A stretch of DNA of 64,000 nt from Sphagnum compactum (taxonomy: Eukaryota; Bryophyta; Sphagnopsida; Sphagnales), in the NCBI GenBank assembly GCA_965153455.1, contig OZ234495.1, forward strand, positions 18,348,875 through 18,412,874, read 5' to 3'. The position numbers were made by a program, and so were the translations under genes. Positions 40,013 through 50,150 of this stretch are shown in pieces (the first letter of the stretch is position 1; each line of letters begins with the position of its first letter). A model generated the notes under the pieces. The model had not been told where the DNA came from. It ran no database searches and saw only the letters and a list, made by a program, of their open reading frames with translations.

Positions 40013-41405
40013 CTATGTCGATTTTTTTCTTGTGAGGGTACCTACCAGATACCAGCTGAATTATTCTAACACCGTGTTTCCAATCATTGCTATATCATTC
40101 AAACCAGATACCCACCAGGTATCACGTGAAAAACATTAAAATAATACAATCCAAGCACTCTTTATGCTCATACAGCCCTTGGCCGCAGGCTTTGCCGGAA
40201 TTGGGCAGGCCCTTATTCCAGTAAAGCCCATGGCATCAGGCCCTTATTCTGGTAAAGTCCAAGGCCTCAGCCCCATAACTTGATGCTGGGATTTGAAATA
40301 ACAATGTCAGTTACTGTTGAATATAGGTCAGCTGTTACAACAGACACAATTGTTCAAAATGTCATTGTGGAGTTTTCTCTGCAATCGTATATATGTCTGG
40401 TAGTGCATTTCCCACCCAAACTCAGAGTCCTCAACAGTTTGAATTTACAAATGATGCTCAGGTTGCTGAAGAATTTCCAAAAGGATTGTTAGGCTTTGCA
40501 CAATCACAATGATTCAGTTACAGATGACCATTTATTGAAAATCGTAGTGCTGAGAGATGTTTCTTCCCAACTTTTGAAAGTTGGAGTTAGAGCACAAGAG
40601 CTGCTGTCATCATCAATCTTCTCTTTACATAACCTCCAAAACCCAAATGGAGTAATACTACAAACATTGGGGTTTCATGTTTTGAAACCCAAGTGGAGTA
40701 TACTCTATATCTTTGTAGATGTAATTCTTTGTGCTAATGTATTGTAGATGTAGAAATTTGAGTACAAGAGCTTGCAATGGGGATCCTCATATTTCTGCTG
40801 CTGCACATGATGCAGCTTAGATGTAATAGCAACGCTTCCATCACATCATTGATGTCCCTTAGTGAGAGAAAGCCTCTTGAAGTACAGCATTTTGTTCACC
40901 TCTGCATACAAGTATTCCAATGCCAGTGTGCTTAAAGCTTTGTATGTCTTTGTCTGCGTATTCAAAGCCAGGGAACTAAAGCAACCTCAGAAGCTTCCAC
41001 CATCTGTAGTAAGCAGTTGTGAACCAAGTCAAGGTGAGTGAATATCACAGCAACTTCCCATTAGGAGCATTCTGCTTGAGCAGATAGATGGCCCCAGCTC
41101 AAGTGCAATCATGGAATTGTAAGGGAAATCTTCACCAGATGCAGAGGTATTCTGTAATCATAGAATTCCACAGCTTCTGGTGTTGACTCCTGGGAAGTAA
41201 CATGGTGTACCCTCCTACACATCTCGCAAACAATCACTAAACATACCGGAACTATGACAAATGCTCCCATTTCAAAATCTCATCAAGTGCAAAGTATGCA
41301 GATCTTGCCTGAACAGTCTATTGTTCATACTCCACACAGTCATGCCAAGAACAGACAGAACCTTCATTACAGGTAGCGCATTCATTACACCTTCAATTGA
41401 CCACA
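40013..41405. other. GC-richer island segment, no gene identified
   Basis: It contains a ~37 bp direct repeat (AGGCCCTTATTC..GGTAAAG, about 40208-40265) and words shared with 39500 (CTAACACC(A/G)TGTTTCCAA). It may be introns or 3' sequence of a minus-strand gene starting near 42.77 kb, but I could not identify exons. Confidence 0.35.
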
Positions 41406-41408
41406 TAT

Positions 41409-41790
41409 GAGCAAAATCCACCAGTTCTCAGTATGTGACTCTGGAAATTAAAATTGAATGAAGAAAAGTCAAAACTTGCTGGTTTGTCTCAGCATTTTTT
41501 GCAGAGATTGCTGAGGCTGGCGAAAGGCGCATGCCAAGCCTAACACTTGCCAGAGAAGAGTGTACTGGGAGTGTATTAAATGAAAGGTGCAAGCCAAGCC
41601 TAACTCTTGCCAGAGAAGAGTGTACTGGTCTCTGTCTCATATTGACCACTCAGAGATAGTTCACTATTAGTTGTTTCCCACCTATTTTTACAGTCTCAAT
41701 TTTCTTATTATAGGTGGAGTTAGAAAAATGTGAATAAACTAAAACTGAATGTGAGAAATATTTTTGCAAGGCCACTTCTGAAGATGGTCC
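41409..41790 (-). mobile_element. Harbinger-type MITE (family 1), decayed, inverted
   Basis: It reads in reverse relative to the other copies. GAGCAAAATCCACC then CTCAGTATGTGAC sits at the left. It is followed by the reverse complement of the family 3' half (AATTAAAATTGAATGAAGAA) and later by CACTATTAGTTGTTTCCCA and GAGAAATATTTTTGCAAGG, matching the 5' half. An internal segment is duplicated: AAGCCTAAC(A/T)CTTGCCAGAG then AAGAGTGTACTGG occurs at about 41537-41570 and 41596-41629. Confidence 0.7.
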
Positions 41791-42379
41791 AACCACCACT
41801 CTGTAAATTGGGATGCAACACTACTTCTAATACTAATTCTCCAAACAAAACTCCGACAAGAAAGTTTGCAAAAGATTTGCTTCTTGTGGGAACCAAAACG
41901 AAAAGATTATGCAAGTGGACTTCAGGAAATTGAAAATATCAATTTTGTGTATTCTTTCTTTTGATTAGTGTACAACCTCATCTTGAGAGGGCATAGAGAG
42001 TAGGCCTGTTTGATTAAACCCTGAAGATAGAAAATTGGCTCAAGTTCAACACAGGCACACAAGGTGTTTCTAAAGATAATCAATGACCTAAGGGATGTTC
42101 TCAGGATGCAAGAAGAATGAAATGGATTATTCTTAACATCAATTGGCAAAATTGTGTTGCAACTGCCCTGAAGCTGTTGCAAAAATTTCCTGGCCACAGA
42201 CCTCAGGCTGAGGTTGCTCATTCTCCAGGATGAAAAAAGGCAGTCAAGGGATCAATATCTTGGAGCAAAGAGAAGAGTTTCAAAAGAATTGGGCCCATTG
42301 CATATTGAAGTAGTAGAGCCACATGCTGCCGTTATCATCTCTGTTTGAGAATTTGAGGTACAGGAACCTTCCTTGCAGC
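41791..42379. other. GC-richer island segment, no confident exon
   Basis: The minus-strand frame 41922-42221 begins MSNLSLRSVARKFLQQLQ and could be an exon of the putative gene to its right, but no family is recognised and splice sites are unproven. Confidence 0.3.
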
Positions 42380-42772
42380 CTAGCATCTCAGTGATGGAAA
42401 TCTGTATTCACACACAGATCGAGAATCATCAGCTTCACTATTCTCAGAGGAAGAAGATAATATATCAACTCCAAAGTCGACTGCAAAACGGCAGGCTGCC
42501 AGAGCCGATACTCTGCATCCCTGGTAGTGAAAGCAAAGCGTTGCTTGACAGTACCAAGCAGAGAACGTCAGGCAAACCCTGTGCCCGATCCAGAACAAAC
42601 CAAGAGGACAGAGATTCTCCACAGACCGAAAAAAGAAAAGGTAAAGACAAGAAGCAAGTACCTGGAAACCATCTCCGGGGGAGCTGTGTAAGTGCAACAC
42701 CCGAGCCTCATAGCTGCAAAAGGCACCCACCGCAGCAACGGCCGCTCCTGCAAGAGCTCCATATTTTGCCAT
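42380..42772 (-). CDS. Possible first exon or small protein gene, unidentified
   Basis: Function unknown. ATG at 42770-42772 lies in a good context (GAGCATGGC), with an in-frame TAG two codons upstream. The frame stays open for 130 codons. The first ~37 residues look the most protein-like: MAKYGALAGAAVAAVGAFCS is a short alanine/glycine-rich hydrophobic segment, as in a signal anchor or organelle-targeted small protein. A possible donor CAG|GTACTTG at 42661 would end exon 1 after SPGDGFQ (42662-42772, phase 0), with an acceptor at GGGCACAG about 83 bases on. The later part of the frame is Cys/Phe-rich and may be intron read-through. The upstream DNA to about 43600 is GC-rich with GA and GGAA runs, as at the other gene starts here. 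The opposite-strand 201-codon frame looks like a shadow. Confidence 0.3.
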   Translation of the reverse strand: MAKYGALAGAAVAAVGAFCSYEARVLHLHSSPGDGFQVLASCLYLFFFRSVENLCPLGLFWIGHRVCLTFSAWYCQATLCFHYQGCRVSALAACRFAVDFGVDILSSSSENSEADDSRSVCEYRFPSLRC

Positions 42773-43389
42773 GCTCTAGCCCTGCGAGTCCGAATCAGAG
42801 AACTTCCGGCGCGAAATCCACAAACCCTTCCCCTTCGAGCAAAACGAAGGAAACGCTACGCTTCCTGTCGCACACCTCGAGATCTTCTCCCAAATCAGCA
42901 CCGCGAGATAACGACCTTAGCGGACGAGAAGAACAAAAAAAATCCACAACACAACAGAAAGTCACAGGCTCTTCCTGATGATACCCACTCAAAAAACTCC
43001 TCGAACTCGCACACAACAAAAACTAGCGCCGTATATTATAAATATTTCTGAACTCCACCAACACGACGAGACTTCCTCTCGAGGTATTACTCTCTAAAAA
43101 GAAAAACCAAAGACGTTCGAACAAGAAGGCCGTTGCAGTCCTTCACGAAACACGAGACAACAACAACACCCACCACAAACCCTTGCTCCTCCAAGGCCAG
43201 TCGGCTCCTCAAACCTAATGAGAGAACGAAAGAACTACCTATTCCACGAGAGCGTCAAAAAAAAAAACAGAGAGACACTGACAAGGGATGCTCCTGCGGT
43301 CACGGTACTACTGAGTGCGCGAGTCTGCGATGGCTAGTAGCACAAGCAGAGCAAGCTTATAAATGCCAGAGCCAGAGCGCGCGCGCGAG

Positions 43390-43425
<36 letters not shown>

Positions 43426-43600
43426 GGAGAGAAAAGACGCGACGCAAGCGGGTACCGCCTGTCGTCCGTGTTAACCGGGCCAAGTGGGCCAGTGGGGATG
43501 AAGGAAGGAAAGAAGGAAGGAAGGAAGGAAGGACGGTTGGTAGGTACCTAGGTACCCACCAACCTACCAACTCAAATCCAGTTGACGGAGACATTGCCGC
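42773..43600. promoter_or_regulatory. GC-rich presumed 5' region of the unidentified gene
   Basis: It carries a GA run (43395-43420), a GGAA run (43499-43533) and AT-rich TATA-like sequence near 43031-43050. TATAAAT at about 43358 reads better on the plus strand. Direction of transcription is uncertain. Confidence 0.3.
43534..43572. repeat. Palindromic hairpin beside a GGAA microsatellite
   Basis: GGTACCTAGGTACC is a perfect 14 bp palindrome, set inside wider arms GTTGGTAGG..CCTACCAAC. It marks the sharp change from GC-rich island to AT-rich spacer. Confidence 0.7.
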
Positions 43601-43905
43601 TAATTTAGGCGCCGCTATTTGGTTGGGTCCACCAGCCAATAGCCTGATTTGAAACTACAATTGCCAATAAGATCTTTTAATTTGATTTTTTAACAACTGT
43701 TTTAATTTTATTGTTGTGATGGGGGTGATGAATGATGGATGAACAAACAACCGTCTAGTGTGTACTATTTTAGAGAAGTTGTGTGGATGTTTGTTGGCCT
43801 TGCCTACCAAGGCAAGGATATTATTGTGTTTAGATTCATTATAGAGTATAGTAGCTTAAGGGATTTTGGCACCTAGGTAAATAATAATAATAGGTCTATT
43901 TTTTA

Positions 43906-44323
43906 GGAAATTTTTAAATTCACACCTTCTTCGGTTAAATTCACACCCTTTCTTCGCGCGTCCGATTATGTGCAGCAAGTACTCGATAATGGGAATCCTC
44001 GAGCAGGCAGTTTGATTGCCCGCCTCAATCAGGTCCTGGATATGCCTGATGTTCAAGTTCAAGAGCCCTTGGTCGTGGTCAAGAAACGCGGCAGACCTGC
44101 AGGCTCTAAGAACAAGACAAGCACGACCAGAGACAAGTCTCACTTTGAATACGTGGAAGGACGCAAGTGTGGGATCCGTGGTCAATCAAGGCACAACTCG
44201 AGAACTTCCCCGCAGAAGTAATTGAACTGATAAAGGAACATACTCTTAAAGTTTAATCTGCATAAAATCGGACGCGCGACGGGTGTGAATTTAACCAAAA
44301 AAGGTGTGAATTCAAAATTTTCC
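43906..44323. mobile_element. 418 bp non-autonomous DNA transposon with ~70 bp TIRs and 8 bp TSD
   Basis: The terminal inverted repeats 43906-43975 and 44258-44323 match over most of their length (GGAAA(A)TTTT, AATTCACACCTT, GGTTAAATTCACACCC, CGCGCGTCCGAT, TGCAG). Each TIR holds two direct copies of AATTCACACC. A perfect 8 bp direct duplication, ATTTTTTA, flanks it (43898-43905 and 44324-44331). Long TIRs with an 8-9 bp duplication fit a Mutator-like element; hAT is the alternative. The interior (~280 bp) is GC-rich and open in one frame, unlike its AT-rich surroundings. Intact duplication and TIRs suggest a young insertion. Confidence 0.85.
43970..44221 (+). CDS. Open reading frame inside the TIR element, AT-hook-like, possible captured or transposase fragment
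   Basis: The frame is open from within the left TIR to TAA at 44219-44221. There is no upstream ATG; the only in-frame ATG is at 44042 (DMPDVQ), giving about 59 codons. It encodes VVVKKRGRPAGSKNKTS followed by TTRDKSHFEYVEG. RGRPAGSKNK is an AT-hook-like basic motif. A similar RGRPxGSKNK..ST.RD.S.FE wording is, as I recall, found near the C-termini of some plant MULE-associated proteins, which would fit an internally deleted Mutator-like element. It could equally be a gene fragment captured in Pack-MULE fashion. Base composition is clearly higher in GC than the flanks. Expression and function are unknown. Confidence 0.4.
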   Translation: MQQVLDNGNPRAGSLIARLNQVLDMPDVQVQEPLVVVKKRGRPAGSKNKTSTTRDKSHFEYVEGRKCGIRGQSRHNSRTSPQK

Positions 44324-44331
44324 ATTTTTTA

Positions 44332-45064
44332 TATGAGGATTTTTGAAATTTGATAATATTTTTGACTTGTGTTGAAAGTTGAAGGATTTTGGGTTTCTTT
44401 TAGAGGATTTTTTGAAGATTATATTTTGGCATGGTGAAATATTTGAGTTTCCATAATTCTTCTTTTGCCTTTGAAGATACTTTTTTAATGTAAATGGCAA
44501 GGCCATAGTGTGACACACCCCCTTGTTTTTCTCTTTCTTTGTGAATGAATGCTTTGTCAGATTAGATATGCTTTGGTTAAATACAATAGGTATGATCTCC
44601 CGTTGCTAGCTACTTTGCGTCGGGTAAGTAATGGCCTTGGAGAGGCCTAAGGGGCCACTTTTTATTATTATTTCAGGAACACCCCACTCCTAAGCCATAA
44701 TCGAGGAGGTATAAAGTGTCACGGCAGAAAAATAAAATAAAAATTCATTGTCTCCAGTTATACTTGGTGCGGAAATTTTAAAAAATTTCATTGTTGGGGG
44801 AAAGATTTAAAATATATTAAAAAAAATGATTTTACTATGTTCAAAATTTAGGAGAAGAATAAAAGGGAAAAAAGAAAGGCGCAAGGAAAGAGTAGTATCA
44901 AGGCTGTTCTTCTAGGTAACATTATGAAAAGAAAGTTGCACACTTATCTTTCTAGTTTTAGCTTTCTTTCATCATCATAGGTATTGTTTACCTACTATTA
45001 TGTTGGGTCTTTTGAATGGGGTCCACATGGTATTTTTTAAAGGTTTTGTTTTATGTGATGGTGG
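44332..45064. other. Spacer between mobile elements
   Basis: AT-rich, no gene recognised. An open minus frame at 44312-44518 is lysine/asparagine-rich and overlaps the element end. Confidence 0.4.
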
Positions 45065-45067
45065 TGA

Positions 45068-45424
45068 GAGCATCTCCACAGCTGCTTAGTATGTCACTCT
45101 CGATAAACAAAATCAAATGTCTAAGTTTAGCTTTTCTTTTGGCAACCCCACCAATAAAATTGTAAGTGGAACTGCATATACGTGGGAACTACTAATAGCA
45201 AACCACCTGGACCAATCATTATGATCGACCAATCAGAAATACTGAGCCGCACTCAGGTGCAATTTATTACATTCTTTTTTGGAGGTGCACAACTGTGTTG
45301 CGCCTTTTACCAGCCACCACTGGTGCAGAACAACCAATTTCCTGAGCTCAACCGGCACATTTTGACTTTTTCACAATAAATTTTACTCTAGCGAGTCACA
45401 TACTGGGCACTGGTGGAGATGCTC
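45068..45424 (+). mobile_element. Harbinger-type MITE (family 1), best-preserved copy
   Basis: 357 bp. It starts GAGCATCTCCAC then CTTAGTATGTCAC and ends CACATACTGGGCAC then GGTGGAGATGCTC. It is flanked by a perfect 3 bp duplication, TGA (45065-45067 and 45425-45427). Internally it carries ACTAATAGCAAACCACCTGG and CCAATCATTA, shared with the 49.4 kb copy. No coding capacity. Confidence 0.85.
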
Positions 45425-45656
45425 TGAGTTCATCATGTTCTGCTTCGGTTCTGCAACAAAATCACATCAATAGGACCCACCACCCACAAATAAGATTTAC
45501 TTCCTTTGATCTCCTATATCAATCCCTAACTAACTTCCTATGACCCCAGGAAGGGAGATCATGTTCGATATGCCTATCACTCTTGATCTCCTCCCAAACC
45601 GAGTAATTTATGGCTTGGTCGACAGACTTCAAAATGGTCCCATGTTTGTGTCACGG

Positions 45657-46040
45657 TGAACCAGCACCCACCAGCACAACATCAAGGATGGATGATAAGT
45701 GGTTAAGAAATAGTTTTCTGTTGGGTTCCAGTTCCCTAGCTACTAACCATGCTGGTTAGCTCAGTTGCTTTTTTTAACTACCTACCTACTAACAACCCAA
45801 AAGCAGGTTGTTAGTAGGTAGGTAGGTAGTAAAAACAGCCCTTACCTATATATAAACCAGCTACTTACCTAGTAGTTATCTATTTTCCTATGTATATCTA
45901 CCTATATATGAGAGCTATTTCTTACAGAATTGGTTATTAAGGTGAAACCATATACTAACTCCATTGAGGTTCATCCATCACTGAGAGGTTCATTCATCCA
46001 TAGGCATCCAGTGGACGGTGCACTGGTGGGTGCTGGTTCA
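45657..46040. mobile_element. MITE (family 2) with 18 bp TIRs and internal hairpin
   Basis: The termini are TGAACCAGCACCCACCAG at the left and its exact reverse complement at 46023-46040. Inside is a perfect 20 bp hairpin of TAGG/CCTA repeats (45778-45797 with 45806-45825). No clear target duplication was seen. A diverged relative lies at 49843-50150, sharing GGATGGATGA, CTAACCA.(C)CTGGTTAGCT and AAGGTGAAA. Confidence 0.8.
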
Positions 46041-48378
46041 TTGTGGCCCCATGGTTTTGACTACTCTTGAGGAATGTTCATTCAGGGGGTGTTATTGTGA
46101 ACCCTTACTCCGTGTTTTGGAACTTTCCAGAAGAACTTTCCTATTTTAACTGTCTTTGCTTGTTTGAACTTGGCAACCGAGCAGAGCAGAGCCATTGTTT
46201 GTTTCACACGGGGAGCTCCCCACAGCTTTCTATTGGAGGATTTATTCCCGTCTCTAAGTACAGTCACCATCTCCTTAACAGGAATCTCTGACTGGATTAA
46301 GTATGCTAGCGTAGCCTGTGCCATTGGCCCAAGTGTGAACTCTTTGGCCAATTAATTTTTCTTTCCAATACAATCTTTTCATAATTTAATTGAATTTTCA
46401 ATGACAAAAGTTGCACAAAATTCAGTATCTCTCACGCCTTATGTCTAAAAATTTCCAAATCACCTTCATTAAATCCTACTCACTAAGAGCTTTCCAATAA
46501 TATCAAGAGTGTGCCCAAATTCCCCTATAATTTTTTTGTTCTGATTTAAATGGTTTTTTAATGAAAAAATTGTTCAATATTCAATAACTTCTCCACCATA
46601 GGTCAAAACATTAAGAAACCAACTCCATGCACCCCTACTCATCGAGGGTTTTCTAACGGTACCAAGAGTGTAGGAAGAGGCACCATGGTGTGGAAGATGT
46701 CAACATGACAAATAAAACAAACAAACTACCTTCCTTCCTTCATAGATGGATTATTGGAGGATCACAAGTATATTATTATGGATTTGTTTTCACATGTTGT
46801 TTGTGACTCTTATAATTGGTAGCAACAAGTGTTTTCTTGCTTTGGTGATCTAGTTGTGGCCTAGGTAACCACCAAGAGGCCCTTAATTAGTTAGCACCAA
46901 AAATAGCTGAGGCTCCAAGTGCCAAAGCTCATTCCGATAATTGGTTACAGGCACAACTAACTATTGTGGGAATCAAGATGACCTATCATACTTAAGTCAA
47001 TTGAACTACTTGTTGGTCACTTTATAGTGTACATTTTTGTTGGTTTTTTACTTATTTATTATCATTTTGTTATTGATAAAATATTTGAAATGGATGTATG
47101 ATGAATGTCATTTTCATCCATGAAAAGAGAATATACAAATTTTTCATCCTAGAAGCAATATGGTTATGAAAAAATGGGGCCAATGAGAGCTGATGATGAA
47201 ACCTAAAGCTAAAGGTCGTAGTAGGTCACTAATTAAAATGAACGATAAAGTTTATTGCTTAAAACTCGTGACATCATAACAAATGTGGTGATTGAGATTC
47301 TCACAACAATTGGTTACGAGCAAAGGACTTGATGGTGTTGTGTATTGGACATAAGACTGTATGCTTTCATTATTTTAAAGCAACCAAATATTGGAATGAG
47401 AATGGAACCACAAACATTAGGTTTCTTTTGTTGATGGTTCTGCGCTTTGCCTTTGATATCTACCATTGTTGTGTCTTGTTCCATAATGTAGGTAACATGT
47501 TAATGTGTTCCAAAATAATTGCTTTCACATGCGAATTTTCCAAGACCCCTTTTGGACAGTTCAAATGTTGGTTAAACAAAAAAACTAATGTTTATCTTTT
47601 ACCAAACCAAACCCTTAAACCTCACCAAGCAAGTTTATGAGCTTTACCACTAGGATATGAGACTCTCATGTGCTTTTATCACTATTCATAAATTGCCAAA
47701 AATTTTATATTATTTGAATTAAAAATGCACTTTTTCGTTAAAAAGAATATTATACCAGCATTTAATCATTGGACTGCATAGAACTTCATGGCATGTCTCT
47801 TCTTTATTGTGAATGGAAATTACTCGTCATGTATGTTAGGAAGTGAAGAGTGGACCTCAAATAATTTCCCCTTTCATCCATTTATGCCCACATAAAAAAT
47901 TTCATGGCATGATGGAATCATCACTTGATTGTAATGGATGCAATTGTAATTATCAATTTGCAAAATCCTACGATAAAATTTAGTTTTGGACAAAATGGTG
48001 GATGAAAAGTGTCTTGTGAATAATTCGATAATGGACCACCTGTTCATTATTGCAATGTTTGAAGATCCCATACCTAACCAACAACCCATGATGTGTAGAT
48101 ATGAGCATGAATTGTAAGTCCAAATATGCATGGTTTTCCTTTGTCAATCAATAGCCAACAATCACCAATACAACATGCCTTGCAAATTGAAGCTAATTGG
48201 TCAAAAAAGCAAACGATAACCTACTTGGATGGATAATAGGATGATTATTGTTGAAGTGCCTATGAATTTGTTGTATCCTTCAATTTTTCATGTTTATGGG
48301 TGGGGATAGGAAAATAATATTGGCACTCTATGTTCAATGATGTGTTGAAGAGCGGTCGACACCCAAATAGGGGCTTTG
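46041..48378. other. AT-rich spacer with a ~159 bp diverged tandem repeat
   Basis: Two diverged copies begin at about 46387 and 46546, both ending (T/A)CCAAGAGTGT-like. Open frames at 46082-46351 (minus), 47329-47640 (plus) and 47874-48131 (minus) were considered; none shows a domain I know. A weak SINE-like box pair lies at 47607-47660 (minus). Confidence 0.4.
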
Positions 48379-48390
48379 GGTGGAGATGCT
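48379..48390 (-). mobile_element. Isolated Harbinger-type terminus
   Basis: GGTGGAGATGCT preceded by CCCAAATAGGGGCTTTG resembles the terminus at 58792-58803 (CCCAAATGGAGGGTGTGGGTGG). It probably marks one end of a decayed element; the partner end was not found. Confidence 0.4.
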
Positions 48391-49440
48391 TTTGTCTTAG
48401 TTATGCATGTTTTGAGTTCCTCGGTTATAAATATTCGAGTTTAAAATATCCTACCTATATCTCAAACATTTGTACAGGAAAAGTATGCAATGAGTAACGT
48501 ATTTCAAGTGCGAAACATTACTTTTTTTAGGCACAAAATACGTCTTGTGGTTTTTTACCCATCATTTTCAAATTCTTCCCATCAAGAGAAAGGCAAAAAC
48601 AAGTTTTGAACCGATTAAAAGACAAATAGTCCAAACCTTTTAAGCCCATGAGCCCATCTTATGACGGGTTTGAGTTGTTGTTGTCAAATATTAGTACTAA
48701 GGAGGGAGCTTTGGCTTCTTAGAGGAGCTTTGGCTTCTAAGAAGTCGGATCAAAATTTGAACAGTTCCACTCTAAAATACATCCACTAGGAAAAACTTAC
48801 ATCCACTAGTGAGTGCTTCACCACCCCGGCAAAGAACAAAGTTGAAACAAGTAATGTCAAAAGTAGAAAGAATCGTTTGTCCCAGATTCAAGTCTTCTTG
48901 TAGTGGGTGGGGCCAAAGAATTGGAGTCCAGGAAATCAATCCCTGGAAATCAAGTGGTAGGCATCTCCACCTTTTTGCCCACATTTTGTGGCAACCACAC
49001 AAGAAGAATTCCTTGAGTAGCAAGTGTATCTTAGAAGATCCAGCACATTTGCTTTTGAAGCACTCTTTACTTTACTACTACTACGACTACTCTTGTGGAC
49101 TCAAATTGGCCTGAGGAAAAAGAAAATCTAGCACATTCATTTGAAGTACTACTAGTACTACTGACTTGCTTTTCTCTTTGTGGACTCAACTTGGCCTCAT
49201 TTCTAGTCCATACCCTTTTACCTCTCAACCACTTTGAAAGCCATGAAATTCTCATGAGCATCATCATGCATGGGAAGCTTTTTGATCTCGCCCCCTTGAC
49301 AAAAATATCTGTGCTCCGGCTTCAGCATTGCCACAAACTTTTCAGCAAGCAGCCCATAGAATCTCATCACCACTTTCAATTCGTGGAGCAGAGCTTCACA
49401 CGTAGCTAGCTAACAGAAGGTTTGCCTGATTGTGCTTGAA
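48391..49440. other. Spacer, no gene recognised
   Basis: Composition is nearer genic from 48780 to 49420, with overlapping open frames on both strands (48772-49023 minus, 48809-49114 plus, 49095-49409 plus). None shows a recognisable domain. A ~40 bp repeat with AGCACATT(T/C) and (T)TTGAAG occurs at about 49040 and 49128. Confidence 0.35.
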
Positions 49441-49442
49441 TC

Positions 49443-49829
49443 CAATACCCCCTCAGCTTAGCCAGTCTGCGTATGGGACCAGGCAAAAATATTTTTCACA
49501 TCCAAGTTTAGTTATTTACTCTTCTGCAACCCCACCCATGAAACTGAAACTGAAACCACGACATCGAATAGGTGGGGAACTACTAATAGCAAACCACCTG
49601 GACCAATCATTACGACAGCCAATCGAAAACACTGAGCAGCAGGAGTCAGATCATATTTATTGCACTCTGATTGTTTGCAGGTGCACACGGTACTGGTCGC
49701 CTTTTACGAGCCATCTCATGCAATTTTGCTGAGCCAAAACCAATTTCCTGAGCCAAACCGGCATATTTTCACTTTTCTTCATCCAATTTTAATGTGAAAA
49801 TCACATACTGAGCACCGCTGGAGATGCTC
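49443..49829 (+). mobile_element. Harbinger-type MITE (family 1), copy with decayed 5' end
   Basis: The right terminus is well kept: CACATACTGAGCACC then GCTGGAGATGCTC, followed by TTA. The left terminus is diverged (CAGTCTGCGTATGG in place of CTCAGTATGTGA), so the left boundary is approximate. The interior matches the 45.1 kb copy: GGGAACTACTAATAGC, AAACCACCTGGACCAATC. Confidence 0.75.
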
Positions 49830-49842
49830 TTAGCAAGATGAG

Positions 49843-50150
49843 CCAGAGGGAATTTGGTACCCACCTACCTACCTGCCCAGCCCACCATGTAGGATGGATG
49901 ACATGTGATCAGGAAACACTTTCTCAGGGTACTCTTGTCCCCATAGCTAACCACCCTGGTTAGCTATGTATTAACTATTAACCATCCAAATGCATCAACC
50001 AGTGTTGGCTGGTTCTTCCTTTAATTTTTTTCTTTTTTTTTTCCCCCATAACTGTCAGAATAGGGTTTTTGAGAAATACTTTTTACAATCCCACATAGTG
50101 TACCAAGGTGAAAGCTCAGGTGTGGTTTATTGACCACAGCTCAGTGTGAA
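49843..50150 (+). mobile_element. Diverged MITE, family 2 relative
   Basis: It starts with ACCCACCTACCTACC and shares GGATGGATGA, TAACCA(C)CCTGGTTAGC and CCAAGGTGAAA with the 45.66 kb element in the same order. It lies immediately beside the family 1 MITE. No intact terminal inverted repeat. Confidence 0.5.

Noticed and set aside
42373-42978. 201-codon plus-strand open frame
   Set aside because: Compositionally odd (Ser, Pro, Lys, Gln, His), no domain, and it lies opposite a better-looking minus-strand start; treated as a shadow.
47874-48131. 85-codon minus-strand frame considered as a transposase fragment
   Set aside because: No collinear motif of Harbinger, hAT or a reverse transcriptase could be found in any frame.
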